Source: Clostridiales bacterium (lineage in GTDB: Bacteria; Bacillota; Clostridia; Oscillospirales; Butyricicoccaceae). Taken from it: a stretch of DNA of 64,000 bases. The translations under genes were made by a program, and so were the position numbers. The stretch lies in NCBI GenBank assembly GCA_004555915.1, contig SFJM01000004.1, positions 29,180 to 93,179 of the forward strand, read 5' to 3'. Positions 35,951 through 45,071 of this stretch are shown here, piece after piece (the stretch's first letter is position 1; each line of letters starts with the position of its first letter). The notes under the pieces are model-generated. The model was not told the origin of the DNA. It made no database searches and worked only from the letters and a program-made list of their open reading frames with translations.

Positions 35951-36466
35951 TTATTTTTCATATTGGTCGGTGGGACGGGTCAGATGCAGGGCAGATAAAA
36001 CCCCTTCCTCATGCTTGCGCTGGAGCTGGCGTTCCTCTTCGCTGCGCTCATGGTCATAGCCCAGCAGGTGCATCATGGAATGCACAGTCAGGAAGCCGCA
36101 TTCCCGTTCCACGGAATGCCCGTATTCCTCTGCCTGCTCCACGGCACGGTCATAATTCAAAATCATATCCCCGAGGAATAGGGAGCCATCCTCCGGATTG
36201 CGGTCCAGATCCACATCCTCCGGCCAGGTTCCGTTATAAAATTCCAGCATGGGAAAGGACAGCACATCGGTCACGGCATCCTTGTCCCGGTTTTCCCGGT
36301 TGATTTCCCGGATGGTTTCCCCATCCACAATGGTCACATCCACAAAGCAGCCCTCCGGCGCCTGTTCCGCCTCCAGTGCAGCCATGGCGCAGCGGGTAAT
36401 CAGCTCGGACACAGCCTCCAGCCCGTCAACCTCCGCTTCCGGTGTAATTCGGATTCGATGTTCCAT
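35951..36466 (-). CDS. ybeY: Endoribonuclease YbeY
   Basis: A 171-residue rRNA maturation factor and zinc ribonuclease. The zinc-binding HSMMHLLGYDH (HxxxHxxxxxH) lies near residue 135; NRENRDKDAVTDVLSFPM is the conserved upstream stretch, and LGDMILNYDRAVEQAEEYGHS follows. It acts in 16S 3'-end processing and quality control, alongside Era. Directly downstream of phoH (seven bases). Confidence 0.94.
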   Translation of the reverse strand: MEHRIRITPEAEVDGLEAVSELITRCAMAALEAEQAPEGCFVDVTIVDGETIREINRENRDKDAVTDVLSFPMLEFYNGTWPEDVDLDRNPEDGSLFLGDMILNYDRAVEQAEEYGHSVERECGFLTVHSMMHLLGYDHERSEEERQLQRKHEEGVLSALHLTRPTDQYEK

Positions 36467-36473
36467 GGTTTCC

Positions 36474-37484
36474 TCACTTTCTCACCGGCGGACGGCGCTT
36501 TGCGGCGTTTTCCTTCGCCTTGAGCGCCTTCTGCTGCTCGTACTTTTCATAAGCACGGACAATGCGCTGTACCAGCTCATGCCGCACCACATCCCGGTCA
36601 GTCAGCTGGCACTGGGCGATGTCCTCCACATTTTTCAGTACCCGAACTGCTTCCTTTAATCCGCTGACCCGGTCACCCGGCAGGTCAATCTGGGTGATAT
36701 CGCCGGTGACCACCGCCTTGGAACCAAAGCCGATACGGGTCAGGAACATTTTCATCTGTTCCGGCGTGGTGTTCTGGGCTTCGTCCAGAATGATAAACGA
36801 ATCATCCAGCGTGCGTCCGCGCATGTAGGCCAGCGGCGCTACTTCAATGCTGCCCCGTTCCAGCAGCTTGTTAAAGGTTTCCGCACCCATCATGTCAAAC
36901 AGGCCATCATACAGCGGGCGCAGATACGGGTCAACCTTGCTCTGCAGGTCGCCCGGCAGAAAGCCCAGCTTTTCTCCCGCCTCCACAGCCGGACGGGTCA
37001 GGATAATCCGGCTGATCTGCTTATCCCGAAAAGCTGCCACGGCAGCCGCCACAGCCAGGTAGGTCTTGCCGGTACCTGCCGGTCCAATGCCGATGGTCAC
37101 CGTATGGGTGCGCATGGCATCCATATACCGTTTCTGTCCTAAGGTCTTGGCCTTGATCGGCTTGCCCTTTGCGGTGATGCATACCACATCCTTGCCGATT
37201 TCCGCCACCTGGTTCTGCCGGCCATCCCTGACCAGTCCCAGGACATACTGTACGGTCTGGGTACCGATGCTTTCGCCGCGCTCTGCCAGCTGCATCAGGG
37301 ATTTGATGGTCTGCATCGCAAGCTCCACATTTGCCGGGTCACTGCCGGTCACCTTCAGCTCGGTTTCCCGGCTGAGCACCGTGACATCCAACGCCTTTTC
37401 CAGTACCTTCATATTTTCATCAAACGCACCAAAGATGCCCATAATCAGGTCGATTGAATCAATGTGCATGGTGATTTCTGCCAT
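36474..37484 (-). CDS. PhoH-family ATPase
   Basis: A 336-residue PhoH-like protein (YbeZ type): an N-terminal KH-like region (about 1-90), then the P-loop ATPase with GPAGTGKTYLAVAAAV, IILTRPAVEAGEKLGFLPGD, Walker B FIILDEAQNT and GDITQIDLP. It probably works with YbeY in RNA processing, since the two are nearly always neighbours. The start is ATG 37484, preceded by AGGAGAG; the frame is open 47 codons earlier, over the end of yqfD. Basic C-terminal tail. Confidence 0.93.
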   Translation of the reverse strand: MAEITMHIDSIDLIMGIFGAFDENMKVLEKALDVTVLSRETELKVTGSDPANVELAMQTIKSLMQLAERGESIGTQTVQYVLGLVRDGRQNQVAEIGKDVVCITAKGKPIKAKTLGQKRYMDAMRTHTVTIGIGPAGTGKTYLAVAAAVAAFRDKQISRIILTRPAVEAGEKLGFLPGDLQSKVDPYLRPLYDGLFDMMGAETFNKLLERGSIEVAPLAYMRGRTLDDSFIILDEAQNTTPEQMKMFLTRIGFGSKAVVTGDITQIDLPGDRVSGLKEAVRVLKNVEDIAQCQLTDRDVVRHELVQRIVRAYEKYEQQKALKAKENAAKRRPPVRK

Positions 37485-37503
37485 TTTTTCGCTCTCCTCG
37501 TTG

Positions 37504-38742
37504 TTATTGCTGTTCGTCATTTTCTGTTTGTTCATCCTGCGGGAGATCGGCTTCTGTCCGTCCATCCTCCACCCGTTCACCAATCTGTTCATAGCACCAG
37601 ATGGTGGCATGCAGCACAGCCGCATCCCGCTCTGTACTCAGGTCTGCCTGCATGGAGGTGAGATTGCCCTCCTGTATCTGCTGCTCCACCGAACGCCTTG
37701 CGCCGTATTCCAGCTTTGCCTGTACCTCCCCGGCATCATGCAATACGGTTTTGGTGGCATACGGCACGGTGGTTTCACAACACAAAGAAACCGGCAGCAC
37801 CAGATACTCATTCAGCCGGATCTCCTCAGTCGTTATTATTCTATCACAATTCCCCTGGGTTAGACTACTGCTGAAAAACAAATTTATGCGTGTTTTTCCA
37901 AAACATATGGCATACCGCCTTTTTTCCTGCCCGGTTTTGATCTTTTGGCCCGCTTCCAGCGCCATTTTCCGGGTAACATAATACCGTGTGGATGCCCAGA
38001 TCTCCGCATTGGCATCCACCAGCCGGGTTTCATCCAGCTGTCCCTGCTTTTCCACCAGCGCATCCACCAGAACCTGTCCCTGCAGCACGGCATCCCCAAT
38101 GCTGCACTGTTCGGTGCCCCGATGCACCGACATTTTTTCCACAATGCCATCCCGGCTTGCCACCACGCTGTGGATACCGGAATCTGTTTCATTTTCCGGC
38201 GGATCGGTCACCGCCGCCGCCTGAATTTCCATGGTATTGCCGCTGATGTTGACAGAAAAATATTTCAGTTCATCCAGCTCGGTCATCATATGCAGCCGTA
38301 CCGCCCGGGCGTCAATATCCGCACTTTTGGTACCGATGCCAATGCCCAGCTGCTCCAGCTCCTGCATGACCGCACTGGCATCCACTGCCGGCTCCATATT
38401 GGTACGGATCAGCCAGATGCGTGTGGACAGCTCATAGCATACCAGACACATCAGCAGCAGGCCTGCCCACAGGGCATATCTTTTCCGCAGCTTTTGGAAA
38501 AAAAACGGCAATCCCCGGCGTTTCACAATATGCACCCGGCATCGTGTCCGTTTTTTCACCTGTGCCAGCCGGTAAAAATCCTGCAGGGAGATCATGGCCC
38601 GCATTTCATCAATATCTATCCGTTCCGGCCTGAGCAGGGTAATATGCTCCCGCGCGCACAGGTTCAGGAACCGTTCCAGCTCCGCACCGCGCACACGGAT
38701 GACCAGCATCCCGCCAGCCAGCCGAATCCAACCTGCAACCAC
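37504..38742 (-). CDS. yqfD: Sporulation protein YqfD
   Basis: A 412-residue protein of the YqfD family. Seen: N-terminal VRGAELERFLNLCAREHI, basic linker VKRRGLPFFFQKLRKRYAL, a membrane segment (about 90-112), then the extracellular part with IVASRDGIVEKM-like sequence (SVVASRDGIVEKMSVHRG). YqfD is needed in Bacillus for efficient sporulation (SigE regulon). The C-terminus is Asp/Glu/Gln rich and longer than usual. A GTG start four bases after the yqfC stop. Confidence 0.9.
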   Translation of the reverse strand: MVAGWIRLAGGMLVIRVRGAELERFLNLCAREHITLLRPERIDIDEMRAMISLQDFYRLAQVKKRTRCRVHIVKRRGLPFFFQKLRKRYALWAGLLLMCLVCYELSTRIWLIRTNMEPAVDASAVMQELEQLGIGIGTKSADIDARAVRLHMMTELDELKYFSVNISGNTMEIQAAAVTDPPENETDSGIHSVVASRDGIVEKMSVHRGTEQCSIGDAVLQGQVLVDALVEKQGQLDETRLVDANAEIWASTRYYVTRKMALEAGQKIKTGQEKRRYAICFGKTRINLFFSSSLTQGNCDRIITTEEIRLNEYLVLPVSLCCETTVPYATKTVLHDAGEVQAKLEYGARRSVEQQIQEGNLTSMQADLSTERDAAVLHATIWCYEQIGERVEDGRTEADLPQDEQTENDEQQ

Positions 38743-38746
38743 AAGC

Positions 38747-38986
38747 CTACCCCTCTCCTGTCAGAAAGCCAACCTCTGCAATCAGGCCGATAATGGACAG
38801 TTCATCCTCATCCAGTGTACGAAGCTCCAGCCCGTCACCGGTGACACGCACAATCAGCTTTCCACATCGAACCTGCATTTCTTCCTTACTATATAATAAA
38901 ATGGCACAGCGTCCGGTCATGACAATCCGCCGGTTGCCGTCCAGCTGGATGGATGTACCGCCCAGGGAAAAATCTGTTCCGCACAT
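38747..38986 (-). CDS. yqfC: Sporulation protein YqfC
   Basis: A 79-residue protein of the YqfC/YabP fold. It has IQLDGNRRIVMTGRCAILLYS, typical of the family, and ends in LSIIGLIAEVGFLTGEG. The start ATG 38986 is set by GGGAGGA six bases upstream; the frame is open much further but without family similarity. It heads the yqfC-yqfD-phoH-ybeY-era-recO block and is divergent from ylbJ across only 93 bases. Confidence 0.87.
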   Translation of the reverse strand: MCGTDFSLGGTSIQLDGNRRIVMTGRCAILLYSKEEMQVRCGKLIVRVTGDGLELRTLDEDELSIIGLIAEVGFLTGEG

Positions 38987-39079
38987 GTGTCCTCCCTTCT
39001 GCTCTAAGAATTTGTATGCGCCACAGGCATGATTCTTGCCAGATTCCGATAGGATGAAGCAATAGATGGGAGGGATTGG

Positions 39080-40048
39080 ATGAAAAAATGGTGTGCCTGC
39101 ATGGGCAGCCTGCTGTTCCTGGTGCTGCTGTGCCGTTATTCCGCCGACTGTACCCAGGCAGTACAGGGCGCACTGCAGCTGTGTCTGACTTCTGCGGTTC
39201 CATCGCTGTTTCCATTCTTTGCCGCCAGCTCCCTTGCTATTTCCTCCGGTCTGGCACAATCTCTGGGGGAGCAGTTTGCCCCGCTGATGCGGCATGTATT
39301 CCATCTGCCCGGCTGCGGGGCGGCTGCTTTGTTTCTGGGTTTTCTGGGCGGTTATCCCGCCGGGGCACGCATGGCGGCAGAGCTGTGGCACAGCGGGCTG
39401 TGCACCAAAGATGAAGCTGCCGCGCTGGCCTCGGTCTGCAACAATACCGGACCGGCCTTCCTGATCGGCATGTGCGGCTGCGGCCTGTTCCATTCCGTCA
39501 GGCTTGGGGTGTTGCTGTATTGCATCCATATTCTCTCCGCCCTTGTGACCGCCTTCCTGCTGCGGCCCGGGCAGCTTCCACCTGCCACCCCATCCCGGCC
39601 ATTGCCGGAGCAGCTGCCATTCTGTTCCCTGCTGACCCAGTCTGTCTTATCCGCCGGACGGTCCTGCCTGATGGTTTCCGCTTTTATCCTGTTTTTTTCC
39701 GTTGTCCTGTGCCTGCTGCGGCTGACCGGCATTTTGTCTGCCATATGCACCGCGGCACTTCCGCTGCTGTCCGGCTGTGGATTGTCCGCAGCCGGCATAC
39801 AAAGCCTTGCCACCGGCTGCGTGGAGCTGACACAGGGGCTTGCCGGACTGACCCCAGCTGCCGGTTCCACGGGAGCAAGGCTGGCTGCCGCCTCCTTTCT
39901 CTGTGCCTTTGGCGGGCTGTCTGTGCTGTTCCAGACCGCAGCCGCCACAGAGGGGCTGCCCTTTTTGCACTGTATCCATGGAAAATGCATGCATGCATGC
40001 ATTTCCGCCCTGCTTTGCGTTTTTTTATCCCATTTTCTGCTATTTTAA
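39080..40048 (+). CDS. ylbJ: Sporulation integral membrane protein YlbJ
   Basis: A 322-residue polytopic membrane protein of the YlbJ family (nucleoside-recognition GATE-like fold). Marks: SAVPSLFPFFAASSLAISSG, LGFLGGYPAGARMAAEL, and ASVCNNTGPAFLIGMCGCGLF. YlbJ is required for spore cortex formation in Bacillus. GGGAGGG precedes ATG 39080. A TGCATGCATGCATGCA run lies at the end of the gene. Placement opposite yqfC gathers three sporulation genes here. Confidence 0.88.
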   Translation: MKKWCACMGSLLFLVLLCRYSADCTQAVQGALQLCLTSAVPSLFPFFAASSLAISSGLAQSLGEQFAPLMRHVFHLPGCGAAALFLGFLGGYPAGARMAAELWHSGLCTKDEAAALASVCNNTGPAFLIGMCGCGLFHSVRLGVLLYCIHILSALVTAFLLRPGQLPPATPSRPLPEQLPFCSLLTQSVLSAGRSCLMVSAFILFFSVVLCLLRLTGILSAICTAALPLLSGCGLSAAGIQSLATGCVELTQGLAGLTPAAGSTGARLAAASFLCAFGGLSVLFQTAAATEGLPFLHCIHGKCMHACISALLCVFLSHFLLF

Positions 40049-40140
40049 TCTCATCTCCTACACCGACAGGAATTTGCTGTACGGCAACCGGATTTTCAGC
40101 AATATTTTCTCATTGTACATCTGGAAACGAAACGCAAGAT

Positions 40141-40164
40141 GCGCTATAATATTCTACATAGCGC
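40141..40164. promoter_or_regulatory. Palindrome over a TATAAT box upstream of the Cys-motif/D-Ala carboxypeptidase genes
   Basis: Perfect arms GCGCTAT and ATAGCGC with a 10-base loop. The left arm contains the first bases of TATAAT (40145-40150). It lies 24 bases before the start codon of the Cys-motif gene, so it could be an operator or a leader hairpin. Confidence 0.5.
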
Positions 40165-40187
40165 CTGAAAGAAGAAGGAGATTTTCT

Positions 40188-40688
40188 ATGTTCAATTTGT
40201 TCCGAAGGAACTGCTTATACAATGAATCCATCGAGCCGCACTGTGCCTACTGCGCACATTGTAAGCCGGATAATGAATATCAGGGTGTATGCTCCTATCG
40301 TGGCATTGTTGCCATGGCCGGCAGCTGCCGCAGGTTTGAATACGATGCGCTGCGCCGCAGACCGCCCAAGCCTGCCCGTATCCGCGGACGCTTTACGGAC
40401 GCAGATTTCTTCTTTGAAGAAAAGGAAACCGAAAAGCCCGCTGCGCCGAAGGAAAAGGAAGCTCCTGCAGCGCAGAAACCGCTGATTTCCGATGACCTCA
40501 GCCAGTTCGCTGACCTGTGGGAGGATGACGAGGTTTTGGAACAAACCCCCAAAGCCACGGAAGCATCGGAAACATCAGAGTCCCCGGAAACCCTGGAGTC
40601 CCCGGAATCTCCGGAGGAGCCAGCGGAAAACACGGAACAACATTCTGAACCGGATGATACGCAGGAGGAACCTTGTGATGAAGTGTAA
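40188..40688 (+). CDS. Unknown protein with a Cys cluster and acidic tail
   Basis: A 166-residue soluble protein. The first 50 residues hold a cysteine cluster (CLYN..., HCAYCAHCKPDNEYQGVC) resembling a small zinc knuckle, and FEYDALRRRPPKPARIRGRF is basic. From residue 60 on it is low complexity, rich in Glu, Pro, Ser and Thr (SETSESPETLESPESPEEP). Ribosome site AGAAGGAG. It overlaps the D-Ala-D-Ala carboxypeptidase gene by 11 bases, so translation is coupled. The Cys part resembles uncharacterised clostridial proteins; no function is proposed. Confidence 0.72.
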   Translation: MFNLFRRNCLYNESIEPHCAYCAHCKPDNEYQGVCSYRGIVAMAGSCRRFEYDALRRRPPKPARIRGRFTDADFFFEEKETEKPAAPKEKEAPAAQKPLISDDLSQFADLWEDDEVLEQTPKATEASETSESPETLESPESPEEPAENTEQHSEPDDTQEEPCDEV

Positions 40689-42231
40689 AAAACAACTGGC
40701 AGCTCTGCTGCTCTCCATTACCCTGCTGACCGGAATGGCTGTGCCATCCTTCGCAGAGCCGGAAACCACCGATCCCGCTCCGGCAGCAACACAGACAACC
40801 GATGACACCTCGACGGACAATACCCAGCCCGCTGCGGACAGTGATACCGCTGCAGATGAACCAGAACCGGCTGCCAATACCGATGCAGCTGAGCCGGAGG
40901 ATGCACAGTCCGATACCCCGGACAATACTCAGCCCGCTGCTGACAGTGATACCGCTGCAGATGAAGCAGAACCGGAAACCGATGGCAAATCTCCCAAAAT
41001 TTCCATTGATGCCGGTGCATCCATTCTTGTCAATGCGGAAACCGGTGAAATTATCCATGCAGAAAACGAGAAGGAAAAGAAATTCCCGGCTTCTACTACC
41101 AAGATTATGACTGCGCTGCTGGTACTGGAAAAGTGCAACCTGAGCGATGTGGTCACCATGCAGGACGAGGATTTTACCGATGTAAAAAACGGTGCCAGCA
41201 ATGCGGGCCTGAAGGTCGGTGAAAAGATCACCGTGGAAAACCTGCTGTACTGCCTGCTGCTCCCCTCCGGCAATGAGGCCGCCAATGCCCTGGCCCGTGT
41301 TACCGGCGGTTCGCTGGATGAATTTGTGCAGATGATGAATGACCGTGCCAAGGAGCTGGGCTGTGTGAATACCCACTTTGCCAACCCCAATGGCCTGCAC
41401 GATGACAACCATTATTCCTGTGCGTATGACCTGTGCCTGATTGCACAGCAGGCCATGCAGAATTCTACCTTTGCCACCATCGTCAATACCGCACAGAAAA
41501 AGCTTCCGGCCACCAATATGAATGCGGAACGCATCATTTATACCACCAACCAGCTGATTCTGAGCAGTTATTCCTCTATTTATTATGACAACTGCTATGG
41601 CATCAAAACCGGACATACCTCCCAGGCAGGCTATTGCCTGGTATCCTATGCCAAGCAGAGCGGCTATACTTACTATTCCGTTGTTCTGGGCGCCAAGGCC
41701 GGCAGTGAATATGCCGGCAGCTTTACGGAAACCAAGCGCCTGTTCGAGTGGGCATTCGACAATTTCCGTCTGAAAACCGCGACAGAAGCCGGTTCTGCTG
41801 TGACGGAATGCCCGGTTCGCCTGGGCCGCGGCACAGACCATGTGACACTGGTTACCGCAGAGGATGTTTCCGTCCTGATTCCAAACGATGCGGAGGTTTC
41901 CGATCTGGAGGTAAACATCTCCACTCAGGACAGCTATGACGCACCGATTGCGCAGGGCGACAAGCTGGGCACCGTTACCTATTCCTATCAGGGTATGGAA
42001 TGTGCCACAGCAGATCTGGTTGCGCTCAGCGAGGTACAGCGCTCCACGATCCTGTACGCACTGGACTGCATCGCACGCTTCTTCCAGCTGACTGCTGTCC
42101 GCATCATCACAGGCATCCTCATTGCCGCCTTTGTCCTTTATCTGGTTCTTTCCTTTATTGCGGGAAGAAACCGACGCAAAAACCGCAGAAAAAAGCGGAA
42201 TGCCCGCAACCGCGGCAACCGTAAAAGATAA
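40678..42231 (+). CDS. D-alanyl-D-alanine carboxypeptidase (S11, PBP5 type)
   Basis: A 517-residue exported enzyme: signal peptide (about 1-24, ending SFA), an Ala/Asp/Thr/Pro-rich linker of about 80 residues with a duplicated block, then the S11 domain with ASTTK (active Ser and Lys), SGN and KTGHT. A beta domain and a C-terminal membrane segment followed by an Arg/Lys tail anchor it. It trims the terminal D-Ala of pentapeptides. The linker contains DNTQPAADSDTAADE twice, 35 residues apart. An in-frame GTG lies one codon before ATG 40678; AGGAGGA fits either. Confidence 0.92.
   Translation: MKCKKQLAALLLSITLLTGMAVPSFAEPETTDPAPAATQTTDDTSTDNTQPAADSDTAADEPEPAANTDAAEPEDAQSDTPDNTQPAADSDTAADEAEPETDGKSPKISIDAGASILVNAETGEIIHAENEKEKKFPASTTKIMTALLVLEKCNLSDVVTMQDEDFTDVKNGASNAGLKVGEKITVENLLYCLLLPSGNEAANALARVTGGSLDEFVQMMNDRAKELGCVNTHFANPNGLHDDNHYSCAYDLCLIAQQAMQNSTFATIVNTAQKKLPATNMNAERIIYTTNQLILSSYSSIYYDNCYGIKTGHTSQAGYCLVSYAKQSGYTYYSVVLGAKAGSEYAGSFTETKRLFEWAFDNFRLKTATEAGSAVTECPVRLGRGTDHVTLVTAEDVSVLIPNDAEVSDLEVNISTQDSYDAPIAQGDKLGTVTYSYQGMECATADLVALSEVQRSTILYALDCIARFFQLTAVRIITGILIAAFVLYLVLSFIAGRNRRKNRRKKRNARNRGNRKR
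40816..40975 (+). repeat. Direct repeat in the carboxypeptidase linker
   Basis: Two near-identical blocks of about 54 bases, starting at 40816 and 40921 (period 105 bases, 35 codons). They encode DNTQPAADSDTAADE and its copy. Confidence 0.8.
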
Positions 42232-42233
42232 GC

Positions 42234-42272
42234 AAATCCCCTGCTCCAAAACATGGAACAGGGGATTTTTCA
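42234..42272. terminator. Bidirectional terminator
   Basis: Stem AATCCCCTG..TCC/GGA..CAGGGGATT with T-run on the plus strand, three bases after the carboxypeptidase stop and touching the end of the converging SLH gene. Confidence 0.85.
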
Positions 42273-44687
42273 CTGCATGAAGTTTTTCATCATTGCCGCT
42301 GCTTCTGCCCGGGTCGCATTGCCCCTCGGATTGAACTGCAGGGTATTGTCGGTTTTGATACCGCTGACCACGCCGTTCTGATATGCCCAAAGGACGGCAT
42401 CCGCTGCCCATCCGGCAATCTGTTCATGATCCGCAAAGACCGCATCCAGCGAACCGCTGACCTCCGGCCTGCCGGAATAATTATACAGGATGACCGTCAG
42501 CTCCTGCCGGGTAATGTTGTTCTTCGGCCGGAAGGTTCCATCCGGGAAACCGCTGACCACCTGCTTCTGCCCTGCCCAGAGGACGGCATTGTAATACCAG
42601 CTCTGATCCTGCGTATCCGTAAACATCATTTCCCCTTCCACCGGGGGCTTTTTTTCATAATTATACAAAATCTGTACAATTTGTGCCCGGGTCAGTGGCT
42701 CCCTGGGTGCAAATTCCGTGTCTGATACGCCGCTCATGATGTTGTTTTCATAGACGAACTGGACGCAGTCCCGATACCATGCGACTGCAGGGACATCCGT
42801 AAAGATGTGCTCAACGCCGATCACACGGCCCTCCACAAAGTCAGTATAGGTTTTGCCCTCCAGCACACAGGACGCAGTCTTTCCGCCTGTTGCGGCAGAA
42901 ACTGTACAGGCAACCGGTATGGTGTCACCGCATACGCTGCAGGGAAACATGGCGGTACAGGATGCATAATCCTCCGACCACCGGAAGGTTGGCTCACCAT
43001 AGGTATGTCCCAGTGCTGCTACTGCCAAACGCTTCTGATCGGTATAGCTCTCGCCTCCAAATTCCGCCTGTGCAGTATACAGGACATTTCCCTCTTCTGT
43101 ACAGGTGGGCAGGGTTGTCATGCTGGTAACGGTACAGGGAATCTCCTGCGTGTCATCTCCGCTTTGACAGGTAAACACAGCTGTGCAGGCGGACAAATCC
43201 TCATTCCATTGAAATTCCGGCTCCTGATAGCTGTGCCCGGTGGCATCCAGCACCATGGACTGCTGGTCTGTATAGGTGACGTCCTGCAGCGTAATTGCTG
43301 CCTCTGCCGTCACGCTGCCGGGCTCCAGACAGCTGGCCGGAACCACATTCCGCGATACTGTGCATAGGGTTTCCACCATTTCACCGCAGCGTTCACAGGC
43401 CGCCTTTGCCGTGCAGGCAGACAGGTCCTCTGACCAGAAAAAGGACGGATCGCTGCAGGCATGTCCCAGTGCGGCAACGGATGTGGTTTTGGTATCGGTA
43501 TACCGTTTGCCGTTCAGCTTTGCCACAGCAACATGGGTGATTTCCCCCTCCTGTGTACAGTCCGGTTCTCTGGTTTGCCCGCTGGAAACGGTACATTCCT
43601 TTTTCACCACGGCATCGCCGGTACTGCAGCTCCATACGGCTGTGCAGGAGGCCAGATCCTCTGACCATGTAAATACCGGTTGTCCATAGGAATGGCTGTG
43701 GCCGTTCAGCCGTTCCGCATAATCCATGGTATCCATCGGATACGCCTGCCGGAAGGCTTCATCAGAAAATTCTGCCTCCCGATCATGTCCCTGAAAGTTC
43801 TCATCACACTGCAGGAAATACTGATACTGTGTCTCCCCGGCATCCCAGGTGGAATCTGCATTATAATAATAGCTTCCAAGCTTCACGATGTTCCAGCCAT
43901 GGCTCACGCCATTGCCCATGCCCGCGATAAACCGGCAGTCAATGCCTTCCTCCATCGCCAGCCGGTAGAACAGCAGCGCATAGCCCTGGCAGACAGCGGT
44001 ATGGTCAAAAATGGCTGCATGGACGGTATATTTCCGCTTATAGCTATTGTCATCCACATGCTCGTCATCATAGGTGACATGGCTGCAAATGTAATCATAA
44101 ATCGCCTGCAGTTTTTCATAATCGCTCATGTCCTCCAGCTGCAGCTGCTGCCGGATATCGGAAATCGCCGTATCCACTTCCGCTTCCTGCTGCGCTGTTG
44201 TATAATAGGTAAGCGTATAGGACAGAGTAAGAAAATAGGTTTCTCCATCCACATAACCGGACATGTTTCCCTCCCAGCCGGCATACTGCCAGCGGAGATA
44301 ATCCCCTTCATCGGGTACGCCGGTATGCCGGACTGCCTCGTTAAAGATTTCTGTCATGGCATCCTGATCGTATTCCGCACTTTCATAATAAAGGGTAATC
44401 TGTTTCTCTCTGGCAACCAGCTTTTCCCGCATCTGTTTTCCCAGCTCGGAAACCGATGTGCTGTACACCGGCTCACTGTCAGTGCGTACCGCTTTCTGCT
44501 GTACTGCCGCAGACAGGTCATCCTGTGTCACCGTATCCGCATACAACGGATTGATAAAAATGATGGTATCCTGAATCGTCTGCTGTACATTGGCAGTATT
44601 CCCGGATACCGGATTTCCTGCCAGCACACTGCTGTATGGCACCATGACGCAAAGTGCCAGTACAAATGCCAACAGCTTCTTTTTCAT
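42270..44687 (-). CDS. Exported transglutaminase-like protein with Cys repeats and three SLH domains
   Basis: An 805-residue surface protein. Signal peptide about 1-23; unknown region to 190; transglutaminase/protease-like core about 190-290 with the triad Cys233 (HTAVCQGYA), His263 (VSHGWNI) and Asp278 (YNADSTWD). Then four repeats of about 77 residues (about 331-635), each with W-x-E-D-x-x-S-C-T-A and several cysteines; three SLH domains (about 640-805: WYRDCVQFVYENNIMSG, WYYNAVLWAGQKQVVSG, ADAVLWAYQNGVVSG) anchor it to secondary wall polymer. It could cross-link or cleave proteins at the cell surface. The start is ATG 44687 with AAGGAGAG upstream. Confidence 0.87.
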   Translation of the reverse strand: MKKKLLAFVLALCVMVPYSSVLAGNPVSGNTANVQQTIQDTIIFINPLYADTVTQDDLSAAVQQKAVRTDSEPVYSTSVSELGKQMREKLVAREKQITLYYESAEYDQDAMTEIFNEAVRHTGVPDEGDYLRWQYAGWEGNMSGYVDGETYFLTLSYTLTYYTTAQQEAEVDTAISDIRQQLQLEDMSDYEKLQAIYDYICSHVTYDDEHVDDNSYKRKYTVHAAIFDHTAVCQGYALLFYRLAMEEGIDCRFIAGMGNGVSHGWNIVKLGSYYYNADSTWDAGETQYQYFLQCDENFQGHDREAEFSDEAFRQAYPMDTMDYAERLNGHSHSYGQPVFTWSEDLASCTAVWSCSTGDAVVKKECTVSSGQTREPDCTQEGEITHVAVAKLNGKRYTDTKTTSVAALGHACSDPSFFWSEDLSACTAKAACERCGEMVETLCTVSRNVVPASCLEPGSVTAEAAITLQDVTYTDQQSMVLDATGHSYQEPEFQWNEDLSACTAVFTCQSGDDTQEIPCTVTSMTTLPTCTEEGNVLYTAQAEFGGESYTDQKRLAVAALGHTYGEPTFRWSEDYASCTAMFPCSVCGDTIPVACTVSAATGGKTASCVLEGKTYTDFVEGRVIGVEHIFTDVPAVAWYRDCVQFVYENNIMSGVSDTEFAPREPLTRAQIVQILYNYEKKPPVEGEMMFTDTQDQSWYYNAVLWAGQKQVVSGFPDGTFRPKNNITRQELTVILYNYSGRPEVSGSLDAVFADHEQIAGWAADAVLWAYQNGVVSGIKTDNTLQFNPRGNATRAEAAAMMKNFMQ

Positions 44688-44765
44688 ACAGATCTCTCCT
44701 TTCAACCGTTGATTTACAGAAAAAATCACAGGTTTTCCCGATTCAATTGCACTTTATCTTTTCAC

Positions 44766-44794
44766 ATTATAACATCTGGGGGATGCTTTGTAAA
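44766..44794 (-). promoter_or_regulatory. Promoter of the transglutaminase-SLH gene
   Basis: Minus strand: TTTACA, 17-base spacer, TATAAT; leader of about 70 bases. Confidence 0.75.
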
Positions 44795-45071
44795 CTGGCA
44801 CGCATTTTCTCATAATCCCATGCGTTCCGCCTTTCTCCTGTTTTTCATCGAAAGTGTGAAATTCCCTGCCCGAACCCCACAGATCACACGGATTCCCATT
44901 ATATGCATGTCATCCTGCACCTGTCTTCCAATCGTGCTCTGCCTCTCATCCGTATCGTGTTTCCTTACTTTGAAGGACAATGACACCCTTTCGGTTTTAC
45001 CGTATAAAAGCAGAAAAAATTGCATAAAACCGCAAAAAAATTCTATTCGGGCTTTACAATATCTTTTTATC

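Noticed and set aside
38987..39079. Sporulation sigma-E promoter upstream of yqfC (CATACAAA)
   Set aside because: The -10 resembles sigma-E sites but no -35 is at the right distance, so it was not listed as a promoter.
39985..40000. TGCATGCATGCATGCA run near the end of ylbJ
   Set aside because: It is a short simple repeat inside the coding frame with no flanking features; chance is enough.
44810..45025. A 71-codon minus-strand frame in the SLH/XRE spacer
   Set aside because: It has no ribosome site and no family match, and lies upstream of the SLH promoter in an AT-rich spacer.
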